NCBI GenBank assembly: GCA_964616465.1
Contig: CAZTTO010000009.1
Coordinates: 62,001 to 126,000, forward strand
DNA length: 64,000 bases
Direction: 5' to 3'
Source: JAFLBI01 sp964616465
GTDB lineage: Bacteria > Bacteroidota > Bacteroidia > Chitinophagales > Chitinophagaceae
The notes below the pieces were generated by a model. That model searched no databases and was not told where the DNA came from. It was given only the letters and a program-made list of their open reading frames with translations. This document shows, one piece after another, positions 1 through 7,893 of this stretch. The translations under genes were made by a program, and so were the position numbers. Every line of letters starts with the position of its first letter. Within the stretch, counting starts at the first letter, position 1.

Positions 1-271
1 CTTTTGGTGATTGATTTCTAGCCGGCGACCCAATCACTACCCCTATTGTATCTGCATGAAGTTTGATTTCATCGATAGCAGCATAGCATTTGTCAATAAA
101 ATCCGAAAACTCTACGAAATCTCTTGCGGGATAACCACAAACACTCATTTCACTAAACAAAATGAGATCACCTCCTTTCAATTTAGCCTCTTCTATTGCC
201 TGTATTATTTTCTGAGTATTGGATTCAAAGTTTCCAATATGATAATTCTGCTGTGCAATGAACACTTTCAT
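1..271 (-). CDS. nadE: NAD+ synthase (glutamine-hydrolysing), N-terminal fragment
   Basis: Partial gene; it begins at ATG 271-269 and leaves the window on the left after about 90 codons. The visible part is the nitrilase-fold glutaminase domain: it opens MKVFIAQQNYHIGNF, then has LILFSEMSVCGYPARDF, which holds the family's catalytic Glu region (FSE) and the typical GYPxxD turn, and then IGVVIGSP. In the full enzyme this domain supplies ammonia to a C-terminal synthetase that amidates deamido-NAD. It lies 42 bp after argC on the same strand, but a near-consensus -7 box (CACCTTTG, minus strand, 276-283) sits 4 nt before the ATG, so it may have its own, nearly leaderless transcript. The synthetase half is not visible. 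Confidence 0.8.
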   Translation of the reverse strand, partial: MKVFIAQQNYHIGNFESNTQKIIQAIEEAKLKGGDLILFSEMSVCGYPARDFVEFSDFIDKCYAAIDEIKLHADTIGVVIGSPARNQSPK

Positions 272-313
272 TGTACAAAGGTGCATAATTTTAGTTAGGC
301 GTATTCAGAGAAT

Positions 314-1273
314 CTAAAAGCCGGCTGGCTTTAATTTTAACCCAGCAATTTCTTCCCAGCCCATTATGAGATTCATATTCTGAACAGCTTGTCCACTCGC
401 ACCCTTTAGTAAGTTATCAATGATACTATGAACAACCAATTTAGATCCAATTTTTTCAAGTTGAATGAGGCACTTATTGGTTTGTACAACTTGCTTTAAG
501 TAAATAGCAGTTTTAGAAATATGCGTAAAGGGATGACCGTTATAAAACTGATTATACAAATCTAATAATTCAACTTCAGACAAATCGGTATGGATTGTGC
601 TGCTTACAAATATGCCCCGTGAAAAATCGCCACGCCAAGGAATAAAATTGATTTCAACTCCAGGTAAATTTTCTCTTACTTCAGCTAAATGCTGATGTGT
701 TAAGGTTTTATACGCTTGAATATTACCTACACGCCAACTAAAGTGACTGGTTGCTGAAAGCGATTGACCTGCACCTGTTGACCCAGTAATACCTGTTGTA
801 TGAACTTCGCTTAAAACATCAGTTTGCAAAAGTGGCAATAATCCTAATTGTATTGCAGTAGCAAAGCAACCTGGATTAGCAATAGATGAAGCAGTAGATA
901 TTTTACTTCGATTTATTTCTGGAAGTCCATATACAAAAGAGCGATCTGCAATAGTTGCATTTTCCGATAAACGAAAGTCGTTGGTTAGGTCTATTAATTT
1001 GACTGAGGTATTTATTCTATTTTGTTGCAACCATTTAACAGATTCCCCATGACCTAGACACAAAAAAAGCACATCAATAGATTGAGATAATTCGGGTGAA
1101 AAAACAAGATCAGTTTCTCCCACTAAATCAGGATGAGCTGCATACAATGGTTGTTGTGCATGACTTCTACTAACCACTTCCGAAATTTCTACGAAAGGGT
1201 GTTGCAATAAAAGACGTATTAGTTCACCTCCTGTATAGCCTGCGCCACCAATAATTCCAACTTTAGCTTTCAT
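314..1273 (-). CDS. argC: N-acetyl-gamma-glutamyl-phosphate reductase
   Basis: Third enzyme of arginine synthesis: NADPH-dependent reduction of N-acyl-glutamyl phosphate to the semialdehyde. The Rossmann motif IIGGAGYTGGELIRLL is at residues 7-22 and the catalytic cysteine is Cys136 in IANPGCFATA. Length (319 aa) fits the short Bacteroidota form. Its ATG lies inside the 3' end of argG (11 bp overlap), so the two are translationally coupled in the order acetyltransferase-argG-argC. Some Bacteroidota use N-succinyl rather than N-acetyl intermediates; the sequence alone does not decide which acyl group is used here. Confidence 0.93.
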   Translation of the reverse strand: MKAKVGIIGGAGYTGGELIRLLLQHPFVEISEVVSRSHAQQPLYAAHPDLVGETDLVFSPELSQSIDVLFLCLGHGESVKWLQQNRINTSVKLIDLTNDFRLSENATIADRSFVYGLPEINRSKISTASSIANPGCFATAIQLGLLPLLQTDVLSEVHTTGITGSTGAGQSLSATSHFSWRVGNIQAYKTLTHQHLAEVRENLPGVEINFIPWRGDFSRGIFVSSTIHTDLSEVELLDLYNQFYNGHPFTHISKTAIYLKQVVQTNKCLIQLEKIGSKLVVHSIIDNLLKGASGQAVQNMNLIMGWEEIAGLKLKPAGF

Positions 1274-2471
1274 GTTGGGTATTGTTTACCTGATGAAAAA
1301 TTGCAGTTTGATTTCCAAATATCTTACTAAATCCACGCACATCATTTCCAGTCCATCCAGTATTCATTTCTCCATACTTTCCGAACTTACTACTCATTAA
1401 ATCGTTGGCACTTTCAATTCCAAGAATTTGAAAGCGATAAGGATGTAATTCAATAAACACTTTACCATTTACGGTCGATTGGCTGCTAGATAAAAACGAT
1501 TCTATATCACGCATAACAGGATCCAGAATTTGTCCTTCATGTAACCAGTTTCCATAAAATGAAGCCAATTGTTCTTTCCACTGCAACTGCCATTTAGTTA
1601 GCACATGCTTTTCTAAAGCATGATGGGCTTTTAAAATAACCATAGGTGCAGCAGCTTCAAATCCAACCCTACCTTTAATACCTATAATTGTATCACCAAC
1701 ATGTATATCTCTTCCAATTGCATAGGCACCTGCCAATTCCTGAAGATCTGCTATCAGAGATGCAGGATGATCGTATTTTTTTCCATTTAAAACAACGGGT
1801 TCTCCCCCAACAAATTCCAATGAAATTTCTTGAGGTTGATGTTGTGTTAAGGGTGTAGGCCAAGCTTCCTCTGGTAACCAACCCTTGCTTTGCAGTGTTT
1901 CTCTACCGCCTACACTTGTTCCCCACAAACCTTTATTAATGGAGTAGGCAGCTTTTTCAAAATTCATTTCAACCCCTTTTGATTTGAGATAGGCAATTTC
2001 CTCTTCCCTGCTCAATTTCAAATCACGAATAGGAGTTATGATTTCTACATCAGGAATCAATATATGAAACACCATGTCAAACCTCACTTGATCATTACCA
2101 GCACCAGTACTGCCATGAGCAACTGCGTGAACACCTAATTTCTTTGCATGCTCAGCTATGTAAAGTGCTTGAATTAATCTCTCAGCACTCACACTTAAAG
2201 GATAAGTCTGATTTTTTAAGACATTTCCAAAAATGAGATACTTCAAAATTCGATCATAATAATTTTCAACAGCATGAATGGTGGTGTGAGATACGACACC
2301 TAATTTTTTTGCATGCTTTTCAATTTCAATCAACTCATTTTCTGAAAAACCGCCAGTGTTTACAATTACACTGTGCACATCAAATCCTCTTTCTTCTGTG
2401 AGATATTTAACACAATACGAAGTATCTAATCCGCCGCTAAATCCAAGTACAATTGAAGGTCGTTGCTCCAT
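1263..2471 (-). CDS. argG: Argininosuccinate synthase
   Basis: Joins citrulline and aspartate with ATP to make argininosuccinate. The N-terminal PP-loop is clear (GFSGGLDTSYC, residues 10-20), followed by HGSTGAGNDQVRF, the citrulline/aspartate-binding segment. The 402 aa length is normal. It starts 3 bp after the acetyltransferase stop codon and overlaps argC by 11 bp, so one transcript is likely. Its reading frame is intact throughout. Confidence 0.95.
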   Translation of the reverse strand: MEQRPSIVLGFSGGLDTSYCVKYLTEERGFDVHSVIVNTGGFSENELIEIEKHAKKLGVVSHTTIHAVENYYDRILKYLIFGNVLKNQTYPLSVSAERLIQALYIAEHAKKLGVHAVAHGSTGAGNDQVRFDMVFHILIPDVEIITPIRDLKLSREEEIAYLKSKGVEMNFEKAAYSINKGLWGTSVGGRETLQSKGWLPEEAWPTPLTQHQPQEISLEFVGGEPVVLNGKKYDHPASLIADLQELAGAYAIGRDIHVGDTIIGIKGRVGFEAAAPMVILKAHHALEKHVLTKWQLQWKEQLASFYGNWLHEGQILDPVMRDIESFLSSSQSTVNGKVFIELHPYRFQILGIESANDLMSSKFGKYGEMNTGWTGNDVRGFSKIFGNQTAIFHQVNNTQHES

Positions 2472-2474
2472 ACA

Positions 2475-3182
2475 TTAAGGTTTAAAAAAGAAACGAATGA
2501 GTGAAGATGCTGATCCACCAGAGTGTTTATCTCTTCGCAACAGCTTTTTTAAGAATCCAACTTGTTTTACATGAAGCAATCGCTCAAATACTTTTTTCTT
2601 TTTTTCAAAATAGTCTTTTGTTTCCTGCGGCTCGTAATGATCTTTAGGATCATAAAGCATGGCCGTACACATACAATTCTTTCGATCCTTACTCATCAAA
2701 ATCTCATAATTCACACAACTTTTACAACCAGCCCAAAAAGCCTCATCTTGTGTTAATTCTGAGTAGGTAACAGGCTCATAACCCAACTCGCTATTTATTT
2801 TCATAACTGCCAATCCAGTTGTTAGACCAAAAATTTTGGCTTCTGGATAGCGTTCTCTAGACAGTTGAAATACCCTTGCCTTTATAGCTTTGGCTACTCC
2901 ACTCTTTCTATATTCAGGAGAAACAATTAGACCCGAGTTTGCAACATATTCTCCATGTCCCCATGTTTCAATATAACAAAAGCCAACCCATTGGCCGAGT
3001 TTAGTAACTGCTATAACTGCTTTGTTTTCAAGCATCTTTTCAGCAATATACTCAGGACTACGTTTAGCAATACCAGTACCTCTTGCTTTAGCCGACTGTT
3101 CCATTTCGTCGGTAATGCGCATAGCATAATGTGTGTCTAAATGGGTAGCAACACGTATTTCAATGTCTTGAAGTTGTTCCAA
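2475..3182 (-). CDS. GNAT acetyltransferase of the arginine operon
   Basis: First gene of the arg operon. It is a GNAT-fold protein: the acetyl-CoA loop region is SPEYRKSGVAKAIK (residues 88-101), preceded by beta strands around VGFCYIETWGHG. Position before argG and argC makes an N-acetylglutamate synthase role likely, replacing classical ArgA; this is inferred from context. An unusual feature is a C-terminal cysteine cluster, Cys153-x2-Cys156 and Cys170-x-Cys172, which could bind a metal. The last 40 residues are basic and look disordered. A 23-codon Arg-rich leader reading frame and a stem-loop lie upstream, so expression may respond to arginine. Confidence 0.8.
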   Translation of the reverse strand: MEQLQDIEIRVATHLDTHYAMRITDEMEQSAKARGTGIAKRSPEYIAEKMLENKAVIAVTKLGQWVGFCYIETWGHGEYVANSGLIVSPEYRKSGVAKAIKARVFQLSRERYPEAKIFGLTTGLAVMKINSELGYEPVTYSELTQDEAFWAGCKSCVNYEILMSKDRKNCMCTAMLYDPKDHYEPQETKDYFEKKKKVFERLLHVKQVGFLKKLLRRDKHSGGSASSLIRFFFKP

Positions 3183-3250
3183 AATTAAGTAAGATTAATT
3201 TTTGAGAGAGATGCACAACCAGTGCTATAAAATGATTCGGGGTTGATTCA

Positions 3251-3285
3251 CTGATAGGGGCCATGGTGAGTTGCTCGCCTATCAG
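3251..3285 (-). promoter_or_regulatory. Stem-loop in the arg operon leader
   Basis: Perfect 8-bp inverted repeat (CTGATAGG at 3251-3258, CCTATCAG at 3278-3285) with a 19-nt loop. On the transcribed minus strand its 5' arm contains the stop codon of the upstream Arg-rich reading frame. A competing pairing exists between GTTGC (minus strand 3309-3305, inside the leader reading frame) and GCAAC (3274-3270, in the loop), the kind of alternative fold used in attenuation. No strong U-tract follows, so whether it works on transcription or translation is open. Confidence 0.5.
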
Positions 3286-3353
3286 CATCCACGTCGGGGC
3301 CTAGGCAACGACTGTATAAAAAAAGCTTCCATATGTATTGGCATTGCAAACAT
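3282..3353 (-). CDS. Putative arginine leader peptide
   Basis: A 23-codon reading frame upstream of the acetyltransferase-argG-argC operon. It starts ATG 3353-3351, runs MFAMPIHMEAFF, and ends PRPRRGC then TGA (3284-3282). Three of the last six codons are Arg (AGG, CGA, CGT). The stop codon lies in the 5' arm of the stem-loop at 3251-3285. A consensus -7 box (TACATTTG, minus strand 3367-3360) lies 6 nt upstream, which would put the transcript start at about the ATG. Seen: the reading frame, Arg codons and hairpin. Inferred: ribosome stalling at low Arg-tRNA controls the operon. It could still be a chance ORF. Confidence 0.5.
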   Translation of the reverse strand: MFAMPIHMEAFFIQSLPRPRRGC

Positions 3354-3359
3354 GGGCTG

Positions 3360-3367
3360 CAAATGTA
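3360..3367 (-). promoter_or_regulatory. -7 promoter box for the arg operon
   Basis: TACATTTG on the minus strand matches the Bacteroidota housekeeping -7 consensus TAnnTTTG exactly. No good -33 TTTG is seen about 20 nt further upstream. The predicted start of transcription is close to 3353, the first base of the putative leader peptide. Confidence 0.45.
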
Positions 3368-3414
3368 GTGATAGAATTGAATAGCTATGTTAAAAAATTG
3401 AAAACCATACTCCT

Positions 3415-4098
3415 TTATTTACTTTGGCTTTCAATAAATTCTTTGGCAAATTCAGGCAAATCAAATTTTTCCGGTCCAAATAAGTAGGTTTTTTTAGGTG
3501 TGTATCGCATAAGTTTTTCTAACCCAACACGATTAAATACTTGCGTAGCAGTATCATAGGCTAATATTGGATACCATTGCAAGCCCATCATTTCAACCTG
3601 CAACATTACCCTAGTTACCTGATAGCGTTCCTTCTCAGACATACGAATGGGATCTTGCATATAGGCAATTGTTTGAAATCCTTCATCCTTTAAATCTAAC
3701 AACATTTCTTCGGAAGGATATGGACCTACTGTCATTTTCGAATGAACTTTCACAAATGCCGATGTGGAAGCTGTTTGAACAATTCGCTCTCTAGCCTCTG
3801 GCTGCTTCCAAAGAAAAATAACTGTACCCAGTATAAACAGGGGCATTAACCAGAGAATAAATGTTTTAGAAGCCTGCCCTCTATTAAAACTGGATTTTAT
3901 GGTGTAAAAGGAAAAAATTAATGAAACAGTTAATACACCTAGTACTGCCCCAAATAGGTACCACATTTCTTGATCTGAGATATATGCATTTTTACCTACT
4001 GCTTGAAGCGCCCAATTAAATGGACCAAGAACTAAAAGACCAAGTAGTGCAAAAACCCACAAAGGCCAAAGAATAATAATCAAGAACCACTTTTTCAT
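3415..4098 (-). CDS. Membrane protein with phosphatase-like cytoplasmic domain
   Basis: 227 aa, not a recognised named family. Residues 1-25, about 45-65 and about 80-98 are hydrophobic (three likely membrane helices). The C-terminal half begins VKVHSKMTVGPYPSEEMLLDLKDEGF and continues TIAYMQDP, which resembles the first strands of dual-specificity/beta-lactamase-hydrolase-like phosphatases (usual pattern: gQPs-xedl-xxlxxxGfkxvinlR). The catalytic HCxxGxxR loop of those enzymes is absent, so catalysis by that mechanism is unlikely. Same strand as the arg operon, 61 bp before the leader reading frame, but that operon has its own -7 box. Function unknown. Confidence 0.6.
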   Translation of the reverse strand: MKKWFLIIILWPLWVFALLGLLVLGPFNWALQAVGKNAYISDQEMWYLFGAVLGVLTVSLIFSFYTIKSSFNRGQASKTFILWLMPLFILGTVIFLWKQPEARERIVQTASTSAFVKVHSKMTVGPYPSEEMLLDLKDEGFQTIAYMQDPIRMSEKERYQVTRVMLQVEMMGLQWYPILAYDTATQVFNRVGLEKLMRYTPKKTYLFGPEKFDLPEFAKEFIESQSK

Positions 4099-4147
4099 GG
4101 ATATGGTAATTAAGATAAAATTACAGCTTTTATAGTATGCTTTGGTC

Positions 4148-4155
4148 TACTTTTG
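4148..4155 (+). promoter_or_regulatory. -7 promoter box of rsmA
   Basis: TACTTTTG fits TAnnTTTG exactly and lies only 4 nt before ATG 4160. This decides the start (the upstream TTG at 4142 would precede the promoter) and predicts a leaderless mRNA. Confidence 0.5.
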
Positions 4156-4159
4156 TGAT

Positions 4160-4927
4160 ATGCAGTATGAGCTCAAAAAATCGCTTGGACAACATTTTCT
4201 TAAAGATGAACATATCTGTGAAAGAATTGCAGCAACAATTCAAGAGCAACTACAAAAGCATTCTTTACACCAACTTCTAGAAGTTGGCCCAGGAGCAGGC
4301 GCACTTACAAAATATTTAATTCAATGGAATAATATTGACTTCAAAGCAGTGGAATTAGATCGAGAGAAAGTTACTTACCTATTGCATAAATATCCTCAGC
4401 TTGAAAACAAAATTTTAGAGAATAACTTCTTAGATATTGCTCCTCCATTTAATGACCCATTTTTATTAGCAGGAAACTTTCCTTACAATATTTCGAGCCA
4501 GATTGTTTTTAAAATGTTGGAATGGAAAAATCAAGTGCCTATTATGGTGGGCATGTTCCAAAAAGAAGTGGCACAAAGAATTGCCGCTCAGCCCTGCTCA
4601 AAAGCATATGGAATATTAAGCGTGCTTTCACAAGCCCATTATGAAGCAACTTACCTTTTTGATGTTGCACCTGAAGCTTTTAATCCACCTCCGCAAGTAA
4701 TGAGTGGAGTGATTCTCCTAAAAAGAAAAGCAACGGAATTATCTTATGTCTCTGAGAAAAAGTTTATCACTTTGGTAAAAACAGCATTTGGTCAAAGGAG
4801 GAAGATGCTGCGCAATCCGCTTAAACCTTTATTTAATGCAGATGTTTTACAGCAAGAAATTTTTTCAAAACGACCTGAGCAATTGAGCTTAGATGATTTT
4901 GCAAACCTGACGCATTTAATGAAATGA
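4160..4927 (+). CDS. rsmA: 16S rRNA dimethyladenosine transferase
   Basis: Dimethylates the two adjacent adenines in the 3' terminal hairpin of 16S rRNA (KsgA). It opens MQYELKKSLGQHFLKD, the family's N-terminal signature. The SAM-binding motif is EVGPGAGALT (residues 41-50) and the catalytic motif is NFPYNISS. Length 255 aa is typical. I start it at ATG 4160 rather than TTG 4142 because a -7 box sits at 4148-4155. The stop overlaps the next gene's start by 4 bp (ATGA), so the two are coupled. Confidence 0.95.
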   Translation: MQYELKKSLGQHFLKDEHICERIAATIQEQLQKHSLHQLLEVGPGAGALTKYLIQWNNIDFKAVELDREKVTYLLHKYPQLENKILENNFLDIAPPFNDPFLLAGNFPYNISSQIVFKMLEWKNQVPIMVGMFQKEVAQRIAAQPCSKAYGILSVLSQAHYEATYLFDVAPEAFNPPPQVMSGVILLKRKATELSYVSEKKFITLVKTAFGQRRKMLRNPLKPLFNADVLQQEIFSKRPEQLSLDDFANLTHLMK

Positions 4928-5859
4928 GTATTCAACGTAAAAAAATATTAATTACAGCACCTACCCATGAGTGGCTACCTAGTTACCTTGAAGGGAAAGG
5001 CTACCAAGTAGATTATTTACCTGCTATCACTTATGAAGAGGTTACAGCTATCATTGGAGAATATGAAGGACTTTTTATAACAACCAGGTTAAAAATAGAT
5101 GCAGAAATTTTAGCATCTGCAAACGATTTAAAGTGGATTGCAAGATTAGGAAGTGGAATGGAGTTGGTAGACATACATACAGCAGAGAAAAAGGGAATAA
5201 TTTGTATAAGCAGTCCTGAGGGTAACAGATTAGCAGTTGCAGAACATGCACTTGGATTACTTTTAGGTTTATTACACAAGATTCCTTCAAGTGCTGAAGA
5301 AGTCAAAAACGGTCAATGGATCAGAGCTGCTAACAGAGGTACAGAATTAAGCGGAAAAACAGTTGGCATTATTGGCTATGGACATACTGGAAGCACATTT
5401 GCGCAATTATTAGCCCCTTTTCATGTGAAAGTTTTAGCCCATGATAAGTATAAAAAGGGATTCGCTCAAGGATATATCCATGAGGCAAACTTAGCAACAA
5501 TTTTAAAGGAAGCTAACGTCATTAGTTTACACTTACCGCTTACAGAAGAAACACATTTCTATGCCAATGACGACTTCTTTTCCGCTTGTGAACAACAACC
5601 TATTTTCATGAGTACTTGCAGAGGTAAAGTCACTAAACTTTCAGCCTTAATAAATGCTCTTGAAAATAGACAAATTAGTGGTGCTGCTCTGGATGTTTTA
5701 GAGAATGAAAAAATCGACTCACTAAATAGTTTTGAACAACAACAATTAAATATTCTTTTAAAGAACCCTCAAGTTATTGTCACGCCTCATATTGCTGGTT
5801 ACTCCCATGAATCTTACTTGAGGATGGCACAAATTGCTGTTCAGAAACTAGGGATTTGA
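4924..5859 (+). CDS. D-isomer-specific 2-hydroxyacid dehydrogenase
   Basis: NAD-dependent dehydrogenase of the phosphoglycerate dehydrogenase type, 311 aa. The NAD-binding motif is VGIIGYGHTGSTFAQLL in the middle of the protein. The catalytic Arg is in STCRGKVT, the Glu in DVLENEK, and the His in VTPHIAGYS, so the triad is complete. There is no C-terminal ACT domain. Substrate cannot be read from sequence; 3-phosphoglycerate or erythronate-4-phosphate would fit, the latter because pdxA follows 59 bp downstream and both act in pyridoxal phosphate synthesis (context inference). Coupled to rsmA by ATGA overlap. Confidence 0.88.
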   Translation: MSIQRKKILITAPTHEWLPSYLEGKGYQVDYLPAITYEEVTAIIGEYEGLFITTRLKIDAEILASANDLKWIARLGSGMELVDIHTAEKKGIICISSPEGNRLAVAEHALGLLLGLLHKIPSSAEEVKNGQWIRAANRGTELSGKTVGIIGYGHTGSTFAQLLAPFHVKVLAHDKYKKGFAQGYIHEANLATILKEANVISLHLPLTEETHFYANDDFFSACEQQPIFMSTCRGKVTKLSALINALENRQISGAALDVLENEKIDSLNSFEQQQLNILLKNPQVIVTPHIAGYSHESYLRMAQIAVQKLGI

Positions 5860-5894
5860 AAATAAACGTAAGCACAAAGAATTAAGAAATTCAG

Positions 5895-5913
5895 CTACTT
5901 TTACCAAAAGTAG
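5895..5913. repeat. Inverted repeat before pdxA
   Basis: Perfect 8-bp arms CTACTTTT and AAAAGTAG with a 3-nt spacer, ending 5 nt before the chosen pdxA start codon. It could be an operator or overlap a promoter; no specific protein is implied. Confidence 0.45.
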
Positions 5914-5918
5914 TGTGT

Positions 5919-7004
5919 ATGCATCCTGATTTTCAAAAGCCTATCATTGGCATGAGTTGTGGAGATATTAACGGAATTGGACTAGAGCTAATTATAAAGG
6001 TAGTAAGCGATCATAAATTAATTGAACTTTGCACCCCAGTAATCTTTGCAAGCAATAAAACCATTAATTTTTATAGAAAGTCTGTTCCGGAAAGTAATTT
6101 TTCATACAACAGCACCAAGGATGCATCCAAGCTTAATCCTAAGCAAGTAAATATTGTGAATTGCTGGGAAGAGGAAATAGCTGTAACGCCAGGGCAACTA
6201 AATGATATTGGCGGAAAATATGCGAAAATATCTCTTGATGCCGCTACTACAGCACTGAAAGATGGTTTTATTGATGCGCTTGTTACCGCACCCATCCATA
6301 AAAAAAATATACAATCAGAAGATTTTCCATTCACTGGACACACACCGTATCTCCAGCATTTTTTTGGTGTTGATGAAGTTTTGATGTTAATGACTGCAGA
6401 AAATATGCGCGTTGGATTAGTAACAGAACATGTACCTATTGCTAAAGCTTCTGAGGTTATTTCACAAGAACTCATCTTAAAAAAATTGCAAATCCTTCAC
6501 CAAAGTCTTCAAAAAGATTTTGGAATTGACAAACCTAAAATTGCTGTACTAGGGTTGAATCCACATGCAGGCGATGAAGGACTAATTGGACAAGAAGAAG
6601 AAAATGTTATTCGACCAGCAATTAAACAAGCAAAGCAAAATATGATGGTCTTTGGTCCTTATAGTGCAGATGCTTTTTTTGCAAGGGGTCAATATGAAAG
6701 TTTTGATGCAGTATTAGCTATGTACCACGATCAGGGATTGATTCCTTTTAAATCATTGGCCATTGGTGAAGGAACCAATTACACAGCTGGACTTCCAGTT
6801 GTTAGAACAAGTCCAGATCATGGAACCGCATTTGATATTGCTGGTAAAGGAAAAGCTGATCATTTATCTTTTTTACAAGCAATTTTCGAAGCAATAGATA
6901 TTGTGAGAACCAGAGCAGGATATGCTGATGCTAGAAAAAATCCACTCAAGAAAATGAGTACAAGAATGCTCGCCAATGCTGTTGATGAAAAAATTGAAGA
7001 ATAA
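5919..7004 (+). CDS. pdxA: 4-hydroxythreonine-4-phosphate dehydrogenase
   Basis: Oxidises 4-phosphohydroxy-L-threonine in the DXP-dependent pyridoxal 5'-phosphate pathway. Key segments: IIGMSCGDINGIGLELI at the N-terminus, metal-ligand histidines in APIHKKN, TGHTPYL and LNPHAGDEGLIG, and MYHDQGLIPFK near the active site. 361 aa, normal for the family. ATG 5919 is preferred to the GTG two codons earlier. An 8-bp inverted repeat lies just upstream. The final 15 residues are a charged tail. Confidence 0.94.
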   Translation: MHPDFQKPIIGMSCGDINGIGLELIIKVVSDHKLIELCTPVIFASNKTINFYRKSVPESNFSYNSTKDASKLNPKQVNIVNCWEEEIAVTPGQLNDIGGKYAKISLDAATTALKDGFIDALVTAPIHKKNIQSEDFPFTGHTPYLQHFFGVDEVLMLMTAENMRVGLVTEHVPIAKASEVISQELILKKLQILHQSLQKDFGIDKPKIAVLGLNPHAGDEGLIGQEEENVIRPAIKQAKQNMMVFGPYSADAFFARGQYESFDAVLAMYHDQGLIPFKSLAIGEGTNYTAGLPVVRTSPDHGTAFDIAGKGKADHLSFLQAIFEAIDIVRTRAGYADARKNPLKKMSTRMLANAVDEKIEE

Positions 7005-7018
7005 AATTTTCATTCATA

Positions 7019-7888
7019 ATGCAACATTCAATCTATAACGATCAAATAAGAGTTGCTGTTTCAGAACAAGGCGCAGAACTACAAAGCCTATACTTGATTG
7101 CAGAAGATCAAGAGTATATGTGGAGCGGAGACTCTAAATTCTGGGGCAAAAAAAGTCCAATTTTATTTCCTATAGTTGGCGGATTGAAAGAAGGTAAATA
7201 CGCATGGAATGGTCACGACTACTTTCTAGGCCGACATGGATTTGCTCGTGAAAGAAGATTTCAAATTAGTTTCCAAGCTGAGGACCAAATCACCTTTTCT
7301 TTAGAAGATGATGAAGAAAGCAGAAAAGTATACCCATTTGCATTCAAACTTGAAATTGATTACACATTAATTCAGAATCAAGTCAAAGTAACTTACAGGG
7401 TCTTTAATCGACAGCAAAGCACATTATATTTCTCCATAGGCGCACATCCAGCATTTTCACTTCCTATTGAAAATAATTTGGAATATGCCGATTATGAAAT
7501 AGAATTCGATATTGAGGAAGATGCTCCTGTATATCCCCTTTCTAAAGACAATCTTTTAGAAACAACCCTCGTTCCATGTTTAAAGGGGAAACATCTTCCA
7601 CTTACAAAAGAATTATTCTATGGAGATGCGCTTGTTTTCAAAAACCTTCAGTCAAATACATTACACATAAAGAGTTCTAAAGGAAACAGAGGCTTCACTT
7701 TTACACACGATGGCTTCCCATATATGGGTATATGGAGTGCAAAAGATGCTCCTTTTGTTTGTATTGAGCCATGGCAAGGAATTGCAGATTCTGTTAACGC
7801 ATCTGGTAAACTGGAGGAAAAAGAGGGCATCCTGTCATTAGAGCCGAATGAAATGTTTTCTAAGTCTTGGAGTGTATTACTTTGGTAA
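7019..7888 (+). CDS. Aldose 1-epimerase family protein
   Basis: Galactose-mutarotase fold, 289 aa, of the LacX/YeaD-like branch. The family's histidines are in FLGRHGFARE (His73) and SIGAHPAFSLP, and the catalytic Glu lies in CIEPWQGIADS near the C-terminus. It probably interconverts anomers of a sugar or sugar phosphate in the cytoplasm; the substrate is unknown. It follows pdxA by 14 bp and converges on the LolA-like gene with only 5 bp between stops. Confidence 0.85.
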   Translation: MQHSIYNDQIRVAVSEQGAELQSLYLIAEDQEYMWSGDSKFWGKKSPILFPIVGGLKEGKYAWNGHDYFLGRHGFARERRFQISFQAEDQITFSLEDDEESRKVYPFAFKLEIDYTLIQNQVKVTYRVFNRQQSTLYFSIGAHPAFSLPIENNLEYADYEIEFDIEEDAPVYPLSKDNLLETTLVPCLKGKHLPLTKELFYGDALVFKNLQSNTLHIKSSKGNRGFTFTHDGFPYMGIWSAKDAPFVCIEPWQGIADSVNASGKLEEKEGILSLEPNEMFSKSWSVLLW

Positions 7889-7893
7889 AACTT

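Noticed and set aside
3251..3285. Known riboswitch class in the arg leader
   Set aside because: No SAM, TPP, glycine or similar consensus is seen; only a stem-loop and an Arg-rich frame are supported.
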